From NCBI RefSeq assembly GCF_009569385.1, contig NZ_WBOF01000001.1:5775501-5839500 (forward strand): a stretch of 64,000 nucleotides of DNA. Direction: 5' to 3'. This DNA comes from Streptomyces kaniharaensis (GTDB lineage: Bacteria; Actinomycetota; Actinomycetes; Streptomycetales; Streptomycetaceae). The position numbers and the translations under genes are program-made. The notes below the pieces were generated by a model. The model was not told where the DNA came from. It worked only from the letters and a program-made list of their open reading frames with translations, and did not search any database. Below are positions 14,578 through 23,285 of this stretch, piece by piece (position 1 is the stretch's first letter; each line of letters starts with the position of its first letter).

Positions 14578-16731
14578 TCAGGCCTCCACGGGTGCGGCGA
14601 CCTCGCCGGTGCGCCGGATCTTCTGCCATCGCAGTCGGCCGCCGGTGATCGCGGTGATCGAGGACTGCAACAGGACGATGTACATCAGCTGCCGGTAGAC
14701 CAGTTGCTGGACCGGCAGGGTGACCAGGTGCCAGGGCTTCTCTCCGTCCAGCCGGAAGGCGTACCAGGCGAGCGCGCCTTGGAGGAGGAGGAATCCGGCC
14801 CAGGCGTAGATGGTCCGCGGGGCGTCCACGAACAGCACTCCGTAGAGGAAGAAGACGTCGATGAGCGGGGCCAGCAGGGGAGCGACCACGCCGAACAGTG
14901 CCACCATGGGGAGTCCGAGGCGTCCGAAGCGGCCGGCCGGGCCGCGATCGGTCACCGACCGGCGGTGCTTCCACATCGCCTGCATGGTGCCGTAACTCCA
15001 CCGGTAGCGTTGCGACCAGAGCTGCTGGAAGCCGGCCGGCGCTTCGGTCCAGGCGCGGGCGTGCTCGGCGTAGACGATCCGCCAGCCGTCGCAAAGGATC
15101 GCCATGGTGACGTCGCAGTCCTCGGCGAGCGTGTCGTCGCTCATCCCGCCCACCCGCTGGAGGGCGTCCCGGCGGAAGGCGCCGACCGCGCCCGGGATGG
15201 TCGGCATGATGTTGAGCATGTCGTACATGCGCCGATCGAGGTTGAACCCGAGGACGTACTCGATGTGCTGCCAGGCGCCGATCAGCGTCTGGCGGTTGCC
15301 GACCTTGGCGTTGCCCGCCACTGCACCGACCGCGGGGTCGCCGAACGGCTGGACGAGCGCTCGGACGGTGGAGGGCTCGAAGACGGTGTCGCCGTCCATC
15401 ATGACGATGAGGTCGTGCGTGGCGGCTGCGATGCCGGCGTTGAGCGCGGTGGACTTCCCACCGTTGACCTTGCGGATCAGCCGGACGAACGGCAGGTCCA
15501 TCGCCTCCACGATGTCCGCCGTGCCGTCCGTGGAACCGTCGTCGATGACGATGACCTCGATCGGATGATCGCTGACGGCAAGGGAGTTGAGGGTATTGGC
15601 GATGCACTCGCGCTCGTTGTACGCCGGGATCAGGACGGTGACCGGCTCGGTCACGGGCGGCCCCCAGGCGAAGTCCGGTCGTCGGGAGCGGCGGGCGTGG
15701 ACGGTGGCGAGCACGATCATCAGGGCGAAGCGGCCGAAATTCAGGAAGCCGACGACGGCCAGCAGCCCCACGAGCAACGGCATCAGCACGACGGCGAACC
15801 GAGTGGTCCAGACGAAGGCCTTTCCCGCCCACAGGGGGATGCCGTGTACCGGCACGGTGGCGGGGGATGCCCCGAGCGTTTCCGAGATGGTGGCGAAGCG
15901 GTAACCCTCCGCTTGGAGCTTGACGATGATCTTCTCGAGTGCGGTGACGGTCTGCGAGCGGTCGCCGCCGGCGTCGTGCAGCAGGATGAGCTCGCCCGCC
16001 CCAGGCCTGTTCGGCATCGCGGCCTGCACGATGCTGTCGACGCCGGGGCGCTTCCAGTCGTCGGTGTCCGAGTCGATGAACGGCGTGAGGTAACCGTGCG
16101 CACCGGCGTACTTGATCACGGGGTAGGAAGCGTCGTCCAACGCGTTCGCCGTCGATGAGTACGGGGGTCGGAACAGCGCACTGTGTACACCGGCGACGCC
16201 GGCCAGTGCCAATTGCGACTGGGCGAGTTCCCAGGCGATCCGCGTGTGGGACTGGCGTGCGAGATCCGCGTGCGTGAAGGTGTGAAGGCCGATCTCATGG
16301 CCGCCTGCGACGATCTTCCGGATGAGATCGGGGTTGCGGCAGGTCATGGAGCCGGTGACGAAGAAACTGGCGTGGATGTGGTGCGCGGCGAGGAGATCCA
16401 GGATCTTCGGGGTCCACTCCGGAGAGGGGCCGTCGTCGAAACTCAGTACCACCGTGTGGTCCGGCACCCGGTAGCTCACGGGGCCGGCGTTGTCCGCGCC
16501 CCGGGCGTCGACGATCGGGCCGCCGTTGAGCACTTCCGGCGGGACCGTCGTCTTGTCGATGGACTCCGCGATCTGCTCGTCGTGGAAGACCTCGTTCTGG
16601 GCGAGACCGCGCAGGACGAGCAGGGCGAGCAAGCAGGCGAGGAGGCACAGCGGCATGAACAGGCGCAGCGGTGGTGCTGCCAGCAGTCTCGATCTGAGGA
16701 CCGACTGCCGACGACGTTGGTGACGGGACAA
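14578..16731 (-). CDS. Bifunctional NodB polysaccharide deacetylase / GT2 polysaccharide synthase
   Basis: The 717-residue protein has an N-terminal membrane helix (about 23-42) and then an extracellular NodB domain. That domain has SFDDGP (Asp99, Asp100), HTFTH (His150, His154) and RPPY (188-191). A membrane helix follows near 310-345, then a cytosolic GT2 domain with PAYNE, DDGST, MDGD, EDCD and QRYRW, and C-terminal helices. GT2 enzymes with QxxRW are processive. With a deacetylase attached, the product is probably a partly deacetylated beta-linked GlcNAc-type polymer. The architecture resembles MatB of Streptomyces, which is linked to pellet formation. The start is TTG 16731 after AGGAG. 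It is the middle gene of a probable three-gene operon. Confidence 0.9.
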   Translation of the reverse strand: MSRHQRRRQSVLRSRLLAAPPLRLFMPLCLLACLLALLVLRGLAQNEVFHDEQIAESIDKTTVPPEVLNGGPIVDARGADNAGPVSYRVPDHTVVLSFDDGPSPEWTPKILDLLAAHHIHASFFVTGSMTCRNPDLIRKIVAGGHEIGLHTFTHADLARQSHTRIAWELAQSQLALAGVAGVHSALFRPPYSSTANALDDASYPVIKYAGAHGYLTPFIDSDTDDWKRPGVDSIVQAAMPNRPGAGELILLHDAGGDRSQTVTALEKIIVKLQAEGYRFATISETLGASPATVPVHGIPLWAGKAFVWTTRFAVVLMPLLVGLLAVVGFLNFGRFALMIVLATVHARRSRRPDFAWGPPVTEPVTVLIPAYNERECIANTLNSLAVSDHPIEVIVIDDGSTDGTADIVEAMDLPFVRLIRKVNGGKSTALNAGIAAATHDLIVMMDGDTVFEPSTVRALVQPFGDPAVGAVAGNAKVGNRQTLIGAWQHIEYVLGFNLDRRMYDMLNIMPTIPGAVGAFRRDALQRVGGMSDDTLAEDCDVTMAILCDGWRIVYAEHARAWTEAPAGFQQLWSQRYRWSYGTMQAMWKHRRSVTDRGPAGRFGRLGLPMVALFGVVAPLLAPLIDVFFLYGVLFVDAPRTIYAWAGFLLLQGALAWYAFRLDGEKPWHLVTLPVQQLVYRQLMYIVLLQSSITAITGGRLRWQKIRRTGEVAAPVEA

Positions 16732-16879
16732 GGATGCTCCTGGAGCGCAGGTGCGCGGGGTCGGGCATGGTGGGCGGATGACGCGAGGCCCGAGGCGCCG
16801 GTGAGTTGACGGACGTGCCCGTTGGGCGCGGGCGCGGAGGACTACAGGTGCCGCACGGCTCCGACAGGGCCGCGGCTGG

Positions 16880-17176
16880 TCAGTGGACCGGGGACGGAGG
16901 CGCGGGTGTGGGCGCCGGCGGGGTGGTCTGCTGTGACGGTATGTCGAGGGCCGGCGCGTCGGATTGCATGCCGATCAGGCTGGTGATCATCGCGGCGGCC
17001 AGGATCGCGCCCAGCACGCTGACCGGCCAGCCGATGCCTCGCAGCAGGCGGCCCCGGAAACCGGACCGGGAGACGAAGACCGGTGCCGGATCGGGCTCTG
17101 CGGCGAGAACCGGCTGTTGGGGAGGAAGGACCGGCGGCACTCGCCCGGGTCGGACGGAAGGGCTGGCGGGGTGCAC
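16880..17176 (-). CDS. Small single-pass membrane protein upstream of the polysaccharide synthase
   Basis: The 98-residue protein is Pro-rich at both ends and has one transmembrane helix (about residues 46-69, IGWPVSVLGAILAAAMITSL). A short external tail contains TPPAPTPAPP. The start is GTG 17176, with AAAGG about 11 bases upstream. It lies 148 bp before the synthase on the same strand and may be its first operon partner, for instance an accessory subunit. No family is recognised. Confidence 0.6.
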   Translation of the reverse strand: MHPASPSVRPGRVPPVLPPQQPVLAAEPDPAPVFVSRSGFRGRLLRGIGWPVSVLGAILAAAMITSLIGMQSDAPALDIPSQQTTPPAPTPAPPSPVH

Positions 17177-17360
17177 TCAGGAGGCCTTTCAGACGGGGGA
17201 GGAACGTGGGGCCGATCGTGCCCGGCAGGACATGCCGATCGGCTCGCCCCGGTCCGGGCGGATGGCGTCGACCGGTTCGGCCGACGGGCGCCGGGCGGTG
17301 CGCCGGCTGGACTGTGGACGGTCCCGGTGCCGCAGAGCCGTCCCACCGTGACAGGGTGAA

Positions 17361-17403
17361 GCCCGGCGCCGATCCGATGACTTCGCGTGAACCGGCGCCG
17401 GGC
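17361..17403 (-). terminator. Hairpin after the secreted-protein operon
   Basis: GCCCGGCGCCG (17361-17371) and CGGCGCCGGGC (17393-17403) are perfect 11-base arms around a 21-base loop. It begins 14 bases beyond the stop codon of the membrane-anchored protein. Confidence 0.55.
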
Positions 17404-17416
17404 GGCTGGGCGTGGG

Positions 17417-18358
17417 TCAGTTCGTGCTGCCGGTCCGGCGGCGGTGCCGGTACACCGCAGCGGCGCCGATCGCTGCCAGGGCCGCGACACCTCCGGCGAG
17501 AGCGGCCGGGTGCCGTTCGGGCTCGGCCGACGGCGCCGCGGTCGTGATGGCGGACTGCTGCGGCTGGACGTCAGTCAGACCGTCGAAGCCTCCGGCCAGA
17601 CCCTTGCGGTCGTAGTCGGAGCCGGGCAGCTTGTCGCCGTACCGGGCGGTGACCAGCTTCTGGTACGCGGCGAGGGGGAGGCTCTTCTGCCCGCCGAGGC
17701 CGCTGCCCGCCTCCTCGTTGAGCGGCTCGACCGTGCCGTCGGCGGTGATCCGGTACCAGGCGTGGATCTGCGGTTCCGTGAAGGTGCGGGCCTGTGGTGT
17801 GCCACGTTCGGCGAGGCCGAGGTCGGTGTCGCCGTCGCGGATGCCGGCCAGCTGCCACCCTTCGGCGCCGACGTTGCGCGTGCCGTCGCCGTTCGTCGTC
17901 GGTGCGGCGCTGCCCTGGGGCGCGAGCAGGACGGCGGCCTGGTGGCCGTCGGCGGCGCTCACGCGGGAGGCCAGGTAGCTGAGCCGCAGGGCCTCCTGCG
18001 GGGTGGCCTGCGCCTTGCCCGCGACGAAGTCGGGACTGAGCTCGAACACCGGCACCGGGTCCTTGAGGTCGAAGTGCGGCGGCGCGGCGACCGCCGTGGG
18101 CGGGTTCCCGGGGACGCCGTCGGCGCCTCCGTCGGCTGCTGCTGCCGGGTTTGCCTGTGAGGCGGAGACCAGGAACCGCGAGACGGTGTCCCGGATCTGG
18201 TTGCTCTGGAGCACCTGCTGGGCGGACTGGTAGCCCGCGATTGCGTCACCGTCGGCGGCGTGGGCCGAGACGTTCGCGAACTGGGCGGAGGCGAGCGCGG
18301 CCGTCGCGAGGACGGCGGCTCGCAGGGCCGAGCGTGCGGTGCTTCGTATGGTCTGCAT
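17417..18358 (-). CDS. Exported protein with C-terminal membrane anchor
   Basis: The 313-residue protein has a Sec signal peptide (residues 1-34, ending SAHAAD) and a mature domain of unknown fold (WQLAGIRDGDTDLGLAERG; WYRITADGTVEPLNEEA). The C-terminal hydrophobic helix (AALAGGVAALAAIGAAAVY) is followed by RHRRRTGSTN. No LPxTG sorting signal precedes the anchor. It starts 13 bp after the stop of an exported cysteine peptidase with its own AGGAG site, so the pair form an operon. A substrate, inhibitor or presenter role for the peptidase is inference. Confidence 0.75.
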   Translation of the reverse strand: MQTIRSTARSALRAAVLATAALASAQFANVSAHAADGDAIAGYQSAQQVLQSNQIRDTVSRFLVSASQANPAAAADGGADGVPGNPPTAVAAPPHFDLKDPVPVFELSPDFVAGKAQATPQEALRLSYLASRVSAADGHQAAVLLAPQGSAAPTTNGDGTRNVGAEGWQLAGIRDGDTDLGLAERGTPQARTFTEPQIHAWYRITADGTVEPLNEEAGSGLGGQKSLPLAAYQKLVTARYGDKLPGSDYDRKGLAGGFDGLTDVQPQQSAITTAAPSAEPERHPAALAGGVAALAAIGAAAVYRHRRRTGSTN

Positions 18359-18371
18359 GGCGGTCGTCTCC

Positions 18372-19256
18372 TCAGCCGTGGATGCCGATGCGGGAGTGGG
18401 TCCACTGGAAAGAGTTGTTGTTCACATAGGTGTTGTAGTTCCACCACGTGTAGGTCTGCGTCGTGGGCCACGGGTCGCCGACGGCCACCATGTCGGTGGC
18501 GCTGTCGTAGCCGTAGATGACGTTCATGTGGCCGCCGCCGCTGCGCCAGCCGATCCGGACGCCGAACGGGCGGCCTGCGGTGATCTCGGCGGCGGACTCA
18601 GCGGACGAGGCGTTGCGGGACAGGCTGCGACCGCTGTTGCCCAGCCCGAGCCGGGCCAGGCCGTTGGCCATGTCCTCCAGGGTGGCGGGTTGGTTGTTGC
18701 AGTCCAACCACCGTCCCTGGGCAGACAGTTGGCAGAACTGCTCCTGGCTGACTCCGGTGTGGCCCCAGAATCCGGCAATGGTGACTCCGGTGGCGTCCCA
18801 GCACCATTGGGTCTTGACCTGCTTTTGCATGGTGAGCTTGAGCGTCGAGCGGGTCGTGGTCGTGGTCGTGGTCGTAGTCGTGACGGTGGGGGTGGGGACG
18901 GGCGTCGTCGAGCCGCAGACCGGCAGGGTGTCGGTGTTCTCCTGGATGAAGGCGGCGGCGAGGTAGTAGGAGCCGGACTGGATCCACCGGGTGTTGTTCT
19001 CTACAGCGTCGCCGGTGGTCCGGCACGACATGGCGACCTTGTCGCCGATCCGCGAGGATCCGCTGATCTCGGCCGACAAGGACGGTCGGGTGCGGTGGTT
19101 GATGCTGTTGTAGCCGCCCCGGCCGGCGGTCACGGTGCCGCTGACCAGGTCGGCCTGGGCGAAGGCGCCGATTCCGACGATCAGACCGCCGGACATCGCG
19201 GTGGCGGCTGCGGCCACCATGGCTTTCTTGCGGCGGGACATGCGACGTCGGTGCAT
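18372..19256 (-). CDS. Exported papain-like cysteine peptidase (C39-like) with SH3-like domain
   Basis: The 294-residue precursor has an Arg-rich signal peptide (about 1-35). An SH3-like domain follows (about 38-105) and then a linker with ten consecutive Thr. The peptidase domain runs from about 139 to 294. QWCWDA gives the nucleophile Cys152, GGHMNVIYGY gives His243, and GDPW gives Asp261 as the third triad member. Further Cys (114, 175, 186) suggest disulfides outside the cell. The ATG follows AAGGAG. Proteins of this type act on surface or environmental peptides; the target is unknown. It is the first gene of an operon with an anchored protein. Confidence 0.85.
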   Translation of the reverse strand: MHRRRMSRRKKAMVAAAATAMSGGLIVGIGAFAQADLVSGTVTAGRGGYNSINHRTRPSLSAEISGSSRIGDKVAMSCRTTGDAVENNTRWIQSGSYYLAAAFIQENTDTLPVCGSTTPVPTPTVTTTTTTTTTTRSTLKLTMQKQVKTQWCWDATGVTIAGFWGHTGVSQEQFCQLSAQGRWLDCNNQPATLEDMANGLARLGLGNSGRSLSRNASSAESAAEITAGRPFGVRIGWRSGGGHMNVIYGYDSATDMVAVGDPWPTTQTYTWWNYNTYVNNNSFQWTHSRIGIHG

Positions 19257-19414
19257 GAAGTTGCTCCTTGATCGGAGAGCTCGGGAACGTTCGGCCCGGT
19301 AGGCGTCGAGGCCCGAGGAGGACGGGTCTCGACGGGTGTGGGCGCCCGAGGATTGGAGGAGATGAATTCCGGCCTGTGAGAGGCGGAAACGGCAACTGAC
19401 GACGGGTCGGCCGT

Positions 19415-19660
19415 TCAGGACCCGAGGGATCGCCGCAGAAGCATCACGGCCACCAGGATGGCCACGCTGGACACCACTGTGACGGCGGCGGTTGCGCGGG
19501 CACGGTGCCATGGCGAGGTGTGCTCACCCGGACGAGCCGTCGCAATGCTCGCCACGGCTGCAGCGGAGGTGGAGAAGTGTCGGTCGCAGTCGGCCCGGCC
19601 GGTACGGGTCGGTGACTGCACCGGGTGCGTTGGACACCGAGACCTCGACTGTTCCTTCAC
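19415..19660 (-). CDS. Possible small tail-anchored protein (uncertain)
   Basis: The 81-residue open frame ends in a convincing transmembrane helix (ARATAAVTVVSSVAILVAVMLLRRSLGS). The first 50 residues have no clear character and overlap the tail of the degraded metalloprotease-like gene in another frame. It may be the displaced C-terminal anchor of that pseudogene after a further frameshift instead of a gene of its own. Confidence 0.3.
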   Translation of the reverse strand: MKEQSRSRCPTHPVQSPTRTGRADCDRHFSTSAAAVASIATARPGEHTSPWHRARATAAVTVVSSVAILVAVMLLRRSLGS

Positions 19661-20486
19661 CCCGGCCGCCTGTCCAGGGGAAGGCGGTCGCCTCGGTGAT
19701 GCTCCAATGGCCGCTCGGAAGCGCCTCGTTGGTGGTCAGACTGCCGGGATGGCGCTGGACGGAGACCAGGAGACGTGGGCCGACCGCCGTGCCGTTGGCG
19801 GCGGTTGCGCTCATGGTGCCGACGATCCGGTCCCCGACCGGGTCGCCGGCGTTCTCCCGGACCGCGGTGAACCGAGGGTGTCCGCCGACCGGCCGAGTTC
19901 GTGCGCGGCGGGGTGGGCGTTCCGGCAACCCGTGTCCGAACGTCCGCAGGAAGGGCCGATGTTGCTCAGATCGTCCTGGGCGCTGGCGAGATGGATGGTG
20001 TCAACTTCGGCCGCCTACTCGCGGAATGACGCGACGTACGGTGCGCACCGGTTGCGGCCCTGTCCGTGCGCGTACACGACCTGACCCCGGTTGCCGCTGC
20101 TTCCGTCGCCGTCGCAGACCACCGTCTGGTCGGCCGGCGAGGCAGTCACGTTGCCGGCCCGGGCGCTGAGGCCGGGTCGGCCGGCGGCTGGTCAGTCCGC
20201 GCATCGAGGGCCGGCAACTCCGTCGTTGCCGCCGGCGGGGTGTCCGGGCCGTGGGTGCGGCGCCCATCGGTCGTGGTGACGACACCGACACATCGGTCAC
20301 CAAGGGGCGCTGCCCGGAGCCCCTTGTATACAAGACCAGTGTTCGCCGGCGGAAGCCGCTCTCCCTGAAGACCCCCGCCAGCGCGGCGGAGCCTCCGACG
20401 AGGAGCCCCGGTGTGGCCACCAGGGCCGCGACCAGTGAGACCCGGGCTCGACGCCCGCGTTTGCTCACCCTTCTGCGTCCAGGCAT
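19524..20486 (-). pseudogene. Secreted metalloprotease-like protein, multiply frameshifted
   Basis: ATG 20486 with a GAGG site opens a signal peptide (RGRRARVSLVAALVATPGLLVGGSAALA). Coherent protein then continues in other frames. First comes ADQTVVCDGDGSSGNRGQVV and VYAHGQGRNRCAPYVASFRE, then a TAG at 20017-20015, then AAEVDTIHLASAQDDLSNIG and NAHPAAHELGRSADTLG. The Cys-Asp-Gly-Asp-Gly segment, followed later by an AAHEL region where relatives carry HELxHxLG, recalls a family of secreted actinomycete proteins. A last block (ENAGDPVGDRIVGTMSATA) lies in yet another frame. At least two frameshifts and one nonsense codon make it a dead gene. Confidence 0.6.
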
Positions 20487-20594
20487 AACCAGACCTCTTT
20501 CCTGAGGGGATTGAGTTCCGGGAATCCTGCCAGAGGAGTTGGTGCGTCCTGAACACCTCTGTTCTACGCGCGAAGATGTCGCCCCTTCAACCAA

Positions 20595-20830
20595 CGCTCA
20601 TGAGCTGTTCTGATGGACCATCAACTCTCTTGCGGTTGCTGGTGGTTGGCTACTTATTGGAAAGCTTGGCCCAGTCCTTAAAATCGTTAGATTGCATGCG
20701 ACTATATGGAAACGTTATGTTTCGTGACCGCTGCTGACACTTCGTCATGTAGTGAAACTGCGTGGAGTGCGTGAGAAGTGACTCACTATCACAAAGAGAT
20801 AACGTGCACGATTTCCTCGGTTTGTGAAGA
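20595..20830. other. AT-rich stretch without a recognisable gene
   Basis: The GC content falls visibly to about half, against roughly 70 percent or more around it. No open frame looks coding. It contains AGTGACTCACT, an 11-bp near-palindrome at 20777-20787, and several TANNNT-like boxes. It lies between the start of the dead secreted gene and the VOC gene. The frames from 20830 to 21081 also give nothing convincing. It may be foreign DNA or a promoter-rich island. Confidence 0.45.
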
Positions 20831-21081
20831 GTCTGAGGTGGCGGCAACCGCCGGTCCGTTCCTGGCGTCTCCCGTCAGATGCCCCGCTCCGCTCCACCGT
20901 CAAGGCATTCCTCAGCGCGTCGAGGCCGACACGCACTACCCGGCGCTGCAACGATGCTGGTACGAGTTCCTCGGCGACCAGACCGGCGATCCGGTCACCC
21001 GGCGCGCCGAGGAACAGCCCCTGCCGCCCCACCCGTCGGACGCCGACAGGAGGGCCCTTCGCCCGACAGCGAGGACACGCG

Positions 21082-21486
21082 ATGAGTCCCAACGAGTTCC
21101 AGGCTGACGCCGAGCTGACGCACCTGCTGGTGGTCCGCGACCTGGCCGCCGCCCGCGACTTCTACCGCGACGTGGTCGGCGCCGAAGTGACACGCGAGTA
21201 CGCAGGCACCAGCGCCGTCCTGCGCCTGTTCGGCACGTGGCTGCTGTTGGTCACGGGCGGCGGCCCCACACCCGACAAGCCGACGGTCGTGTTCGCCCCG
21301 CCGGACGATGTCGACCGGGTCAGCCATGAGATGACCTTCCGCGTCCGTGACTGCGAAGCCGCGTACACCGAGCTGCGGCGGCGCGGGGCGGTCTTCCTGA
21401 CACCACCAGTGACCTCCGGTGCCGAGATCCGCTGTTTCTTCCGCGACCCGGACGGCCATCTCCTCGAACTCAGCCAGGTCCGGTGA
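21082..21486 (+). CDS. VOC-superfamily (glyoxalase-like) protein
   Basis: The 134-residue single-module protein has the beta-alpha-beta-beta-beta pattern of the vicinal-oxygen-chelate fold (ELTHLLVVRDLAAARDFYRDVVGAEV; FRDPDGHLLELSQV). Possible metal ligands are His14, His82 and Glu130. The ATG at 21082 has GAGG seven bases upstream. Homologues range from glyoxalases to antibiotic-binding proteins, so the role cannot be read from sequence. The neighbours give no operon context. Confidence 0.85.
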   Translation: MSPNEFQADAELTHLLVVRDLAAARDFYRDVVGAEVTREYAGTSAVLRLFGTWLLLVTGGGPTPDKPTVVFAPPDDVDRVSHEMTFRVRDCEAAYTELRRRGAVFLTPPVTSGAEIRCFFRDPDGHLLELSQVR

Positions 21487-21667
21487 CACCGATCACCGGA
21501 CCGGGATCAACCCATGGTGGCTGGGTGGTCTTGCCACAGGCCGCAGTGGCGAGCAGCGCCCATCAGGGCTGAAAGCCACGCTTACTCCGTTCGGATAGCC
21601 GTGATGGAGAAGTGGGTGTCGGTGAACCGGCTCTCCTCGGGCGCTGCCGTGTGAGGCTCGGGGTCGG

Positions 21668-22768
21668 TCAGCATCCGCCCGCAGGTTCGGCGGTCCGGCA
21701 CTGGTTGCGGGTGAAGGTGTTGGTACCGGTGTCGCGGTCGGCCAGGTCGGCTGGGGCATTGCCGGTCGCGAGGTTGTCGCTGATCGTATTGTCGGTACTC
21801 GGGCCGCCGTTGAAGCTCTTGAACAGCACGATGCCGCCGGACATCGGCGCGCTGCCGATGTTGCCGGTGACCAGGTTGTGGGTCACCCGGGTCTGCTCGA
21901 CACCGGTGAGTACGATGCCGATGCCCTGCAGGAACGGCAGCTTGTCGGTGGCCGGGCAGTAGCGGTTGTTCCCGGTGACCTGGTTGCTGCGGACGTCGAG
22001 GTCGCCGGTGCGCGGCCGGCCGTTGTCGCCGACCAGGAAGACCCCGGCACAGTTGCCGCTGATCGTGTTGCCCTCGGCGGTCAGGCCGCGCAGCCGGCGG
22101 ACCACCATGCCCATCCGGTTGTCGGTGAGCCTGTTGCCCGCGATCAGTGTGCCCCGGGTGTCGGTCGCGCCGCCCTTGCCGTAGGCGACGTTGGCCAGGA
22201 AGATGCCGGCCTCGCCGTTCTGCCGGGCCGTGTTGTCGGTCAACCGGCTGCGGACGGACATCTCCTGGCCGATCCCCTCTTGGCCGTTCCGCTCGGCGAG
22301 CACCTGGTGGACGGTCAGCCGATCGGTGCCGCTCGCCCAGATGCCGTTGTGCGAGAAGCCGAGGACGGCGAGCGACTCGATCGTGACGTCGGGGATCGGA
22401 TGGTCCGCCGTTCCGGTGACGCAGATGCCGTTGCCTGCCATGGCGCAATCGGCCGCGCTGCCGGTTGCCGCGTCGTCCTGGCGGGTGATCACGGTCTGCG
22501 GGCCCATCCCGCGCAGGGTCAGGCCGGGGACGGAGATGCGCAGGCTGCCGCGGTAGGTGCCGGGAGCGACCACGATGGTGTCGCCGGGCGCAGCGTGGTC
22601 GATGGCCTGCTGGATCGACTCGCCCGGGCGCACCAGGTGCAGGCCGGTGGCGTGCGCGGGGGTGGCTGCGGCGAGCGCGAGGAGCAGCGCGGTGGCACCC
22701 GCCGCAGCCAGGGCGGGGGAAGGACGCAACTGACGGATTGTCTGATGTGGGGACTCGTGTGCGGGCAT
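21668..22768 (-). CDS. Secreted right-handed beta-helix protein
   Basis: The 366-residue protein has a signal peptide (about 1-40, ending TPAHA). It opens with LVRPGESIQQAIDHAAPGDTI and VVAPGTYRGSLRI, the standard start of pectate-lyase-like and NosD-like folds. Repeats of the type N-x-L/I-x-x-N-x-x-G-I follow through to the C-terminus (NRLTDNRMGMVVR; NLVTGNIGSAPMSGGIVLFK). Cys pairs occur in the first rungs and at the end. It is probably a surface carbohydrate-binding or lyase-like protein; no catalytic residues can be assigned. ATG 22768 has only a weak ribosome site, and GTG 22795 is an alternative. Confidence 0.85.
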   Translation of the reverse strand: MPAHESPHQTIRQLRPSPALAAAGATALLLALAAATPAHATGLHLVRPGESIQQAIDHAAPGDTIVVAPGTYRGSLRISVPGLTLRGMGPQTVITRQDDAATGSAADCAMAGNGICVTGTADHPIPDVTIESLAVLGFSHNGIWASGTDRLTVHQVLAERNGQEGIGQEMSVRSRLTDNTARQNGEAGIFLANVAYGKGGATDTRGTLIAGNRLTDNRMGMVVRRLRGLTAEGNTISGNCAGVFLVGDNGRPRTGDLDVRSNQVTGNNRYCPATDKLPFLQGIGIVLTGVEQTRVTHNLVTGNIGSAPMSGGIVLFKSFNGGPSTDNTISDNLATGNAPADLADRDTGTNTFTRNQCRTAEPAGGC

Positions 22769-22935
22769 GAGTCCAACGCTAACCGCAGCGATCACTATCC
22801 GCTATCAGGCCGCCACGCTGGGTTGCTCCACTTGGACGGCCTGGCGGCCCCGCGGGAGTGGTGGGTGAGTGGGGCGGCGAGCTCGGGACGGTGGGGCGGG
22901 CGGGCGGATGGACGGCCGTACGGAGCATCCTCGCC

Positions 22936-23116
22936 GAGATCGCGGTCGCCTGCGCACGATCCTCGTCATAGCCTGGCACCTGATCAGCGACCCCGACGCC
23001 CGCTGCCAGGGCTTCGGTGCCACCAGCGTCACCTCTAGACCGCCCGCAAGACCCGCGACCTCGTCCGCCAGCTCCGAGCCCTCGGCCACCAGGTCACCCT
23101 CGCGCCCGCAGCCGAG
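22936..23116 (+). pseudogene. IS110-family transposase C-terminal remnant
   Basis: Fragments in different frames align in order with the end of IS110-type transposases: EIAVACA, then TILVIAWHLISDPDAR, then a stop, then TARKTRDLVRQLRALGHQVT and LAPAA. At least two frame changes and a stop disrupt it, and no start or catalytic DEDD part remains. The rest of the 22769-23285 interval holds no other recognisable gene. Confidence 0.6.
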
Positions 23117-23285
23117 CCCAGTCGCCACCGGTCACCGATGTCCGTTCCGCTCCGCGCAACGGACGCTACCGCCTGCCCGGCTGAGGTTCGACTTTCCGTT
23201 CAGCTTCCCGCCCCGAACTCGACCAGCCGTACGACATCCCGCCCGAGGCATGAAGCAGTCGACAGTCGTAGCAAGGAGAAACCAA

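Noticed and set aside
20650..20847. 65-codon minus-strand frame in the AT-rich stretch
   Set aside because: No ribosome site, no recognisable motif and unusual composition. It is open by chance in a low-GC stretch.
20778..21107. Plus-strand frame upstream of the VOC gene
   Set aside because: It overlaps the VOC start in another frame, changes character midway and resembles nothing. Possibly debris but not supportable.
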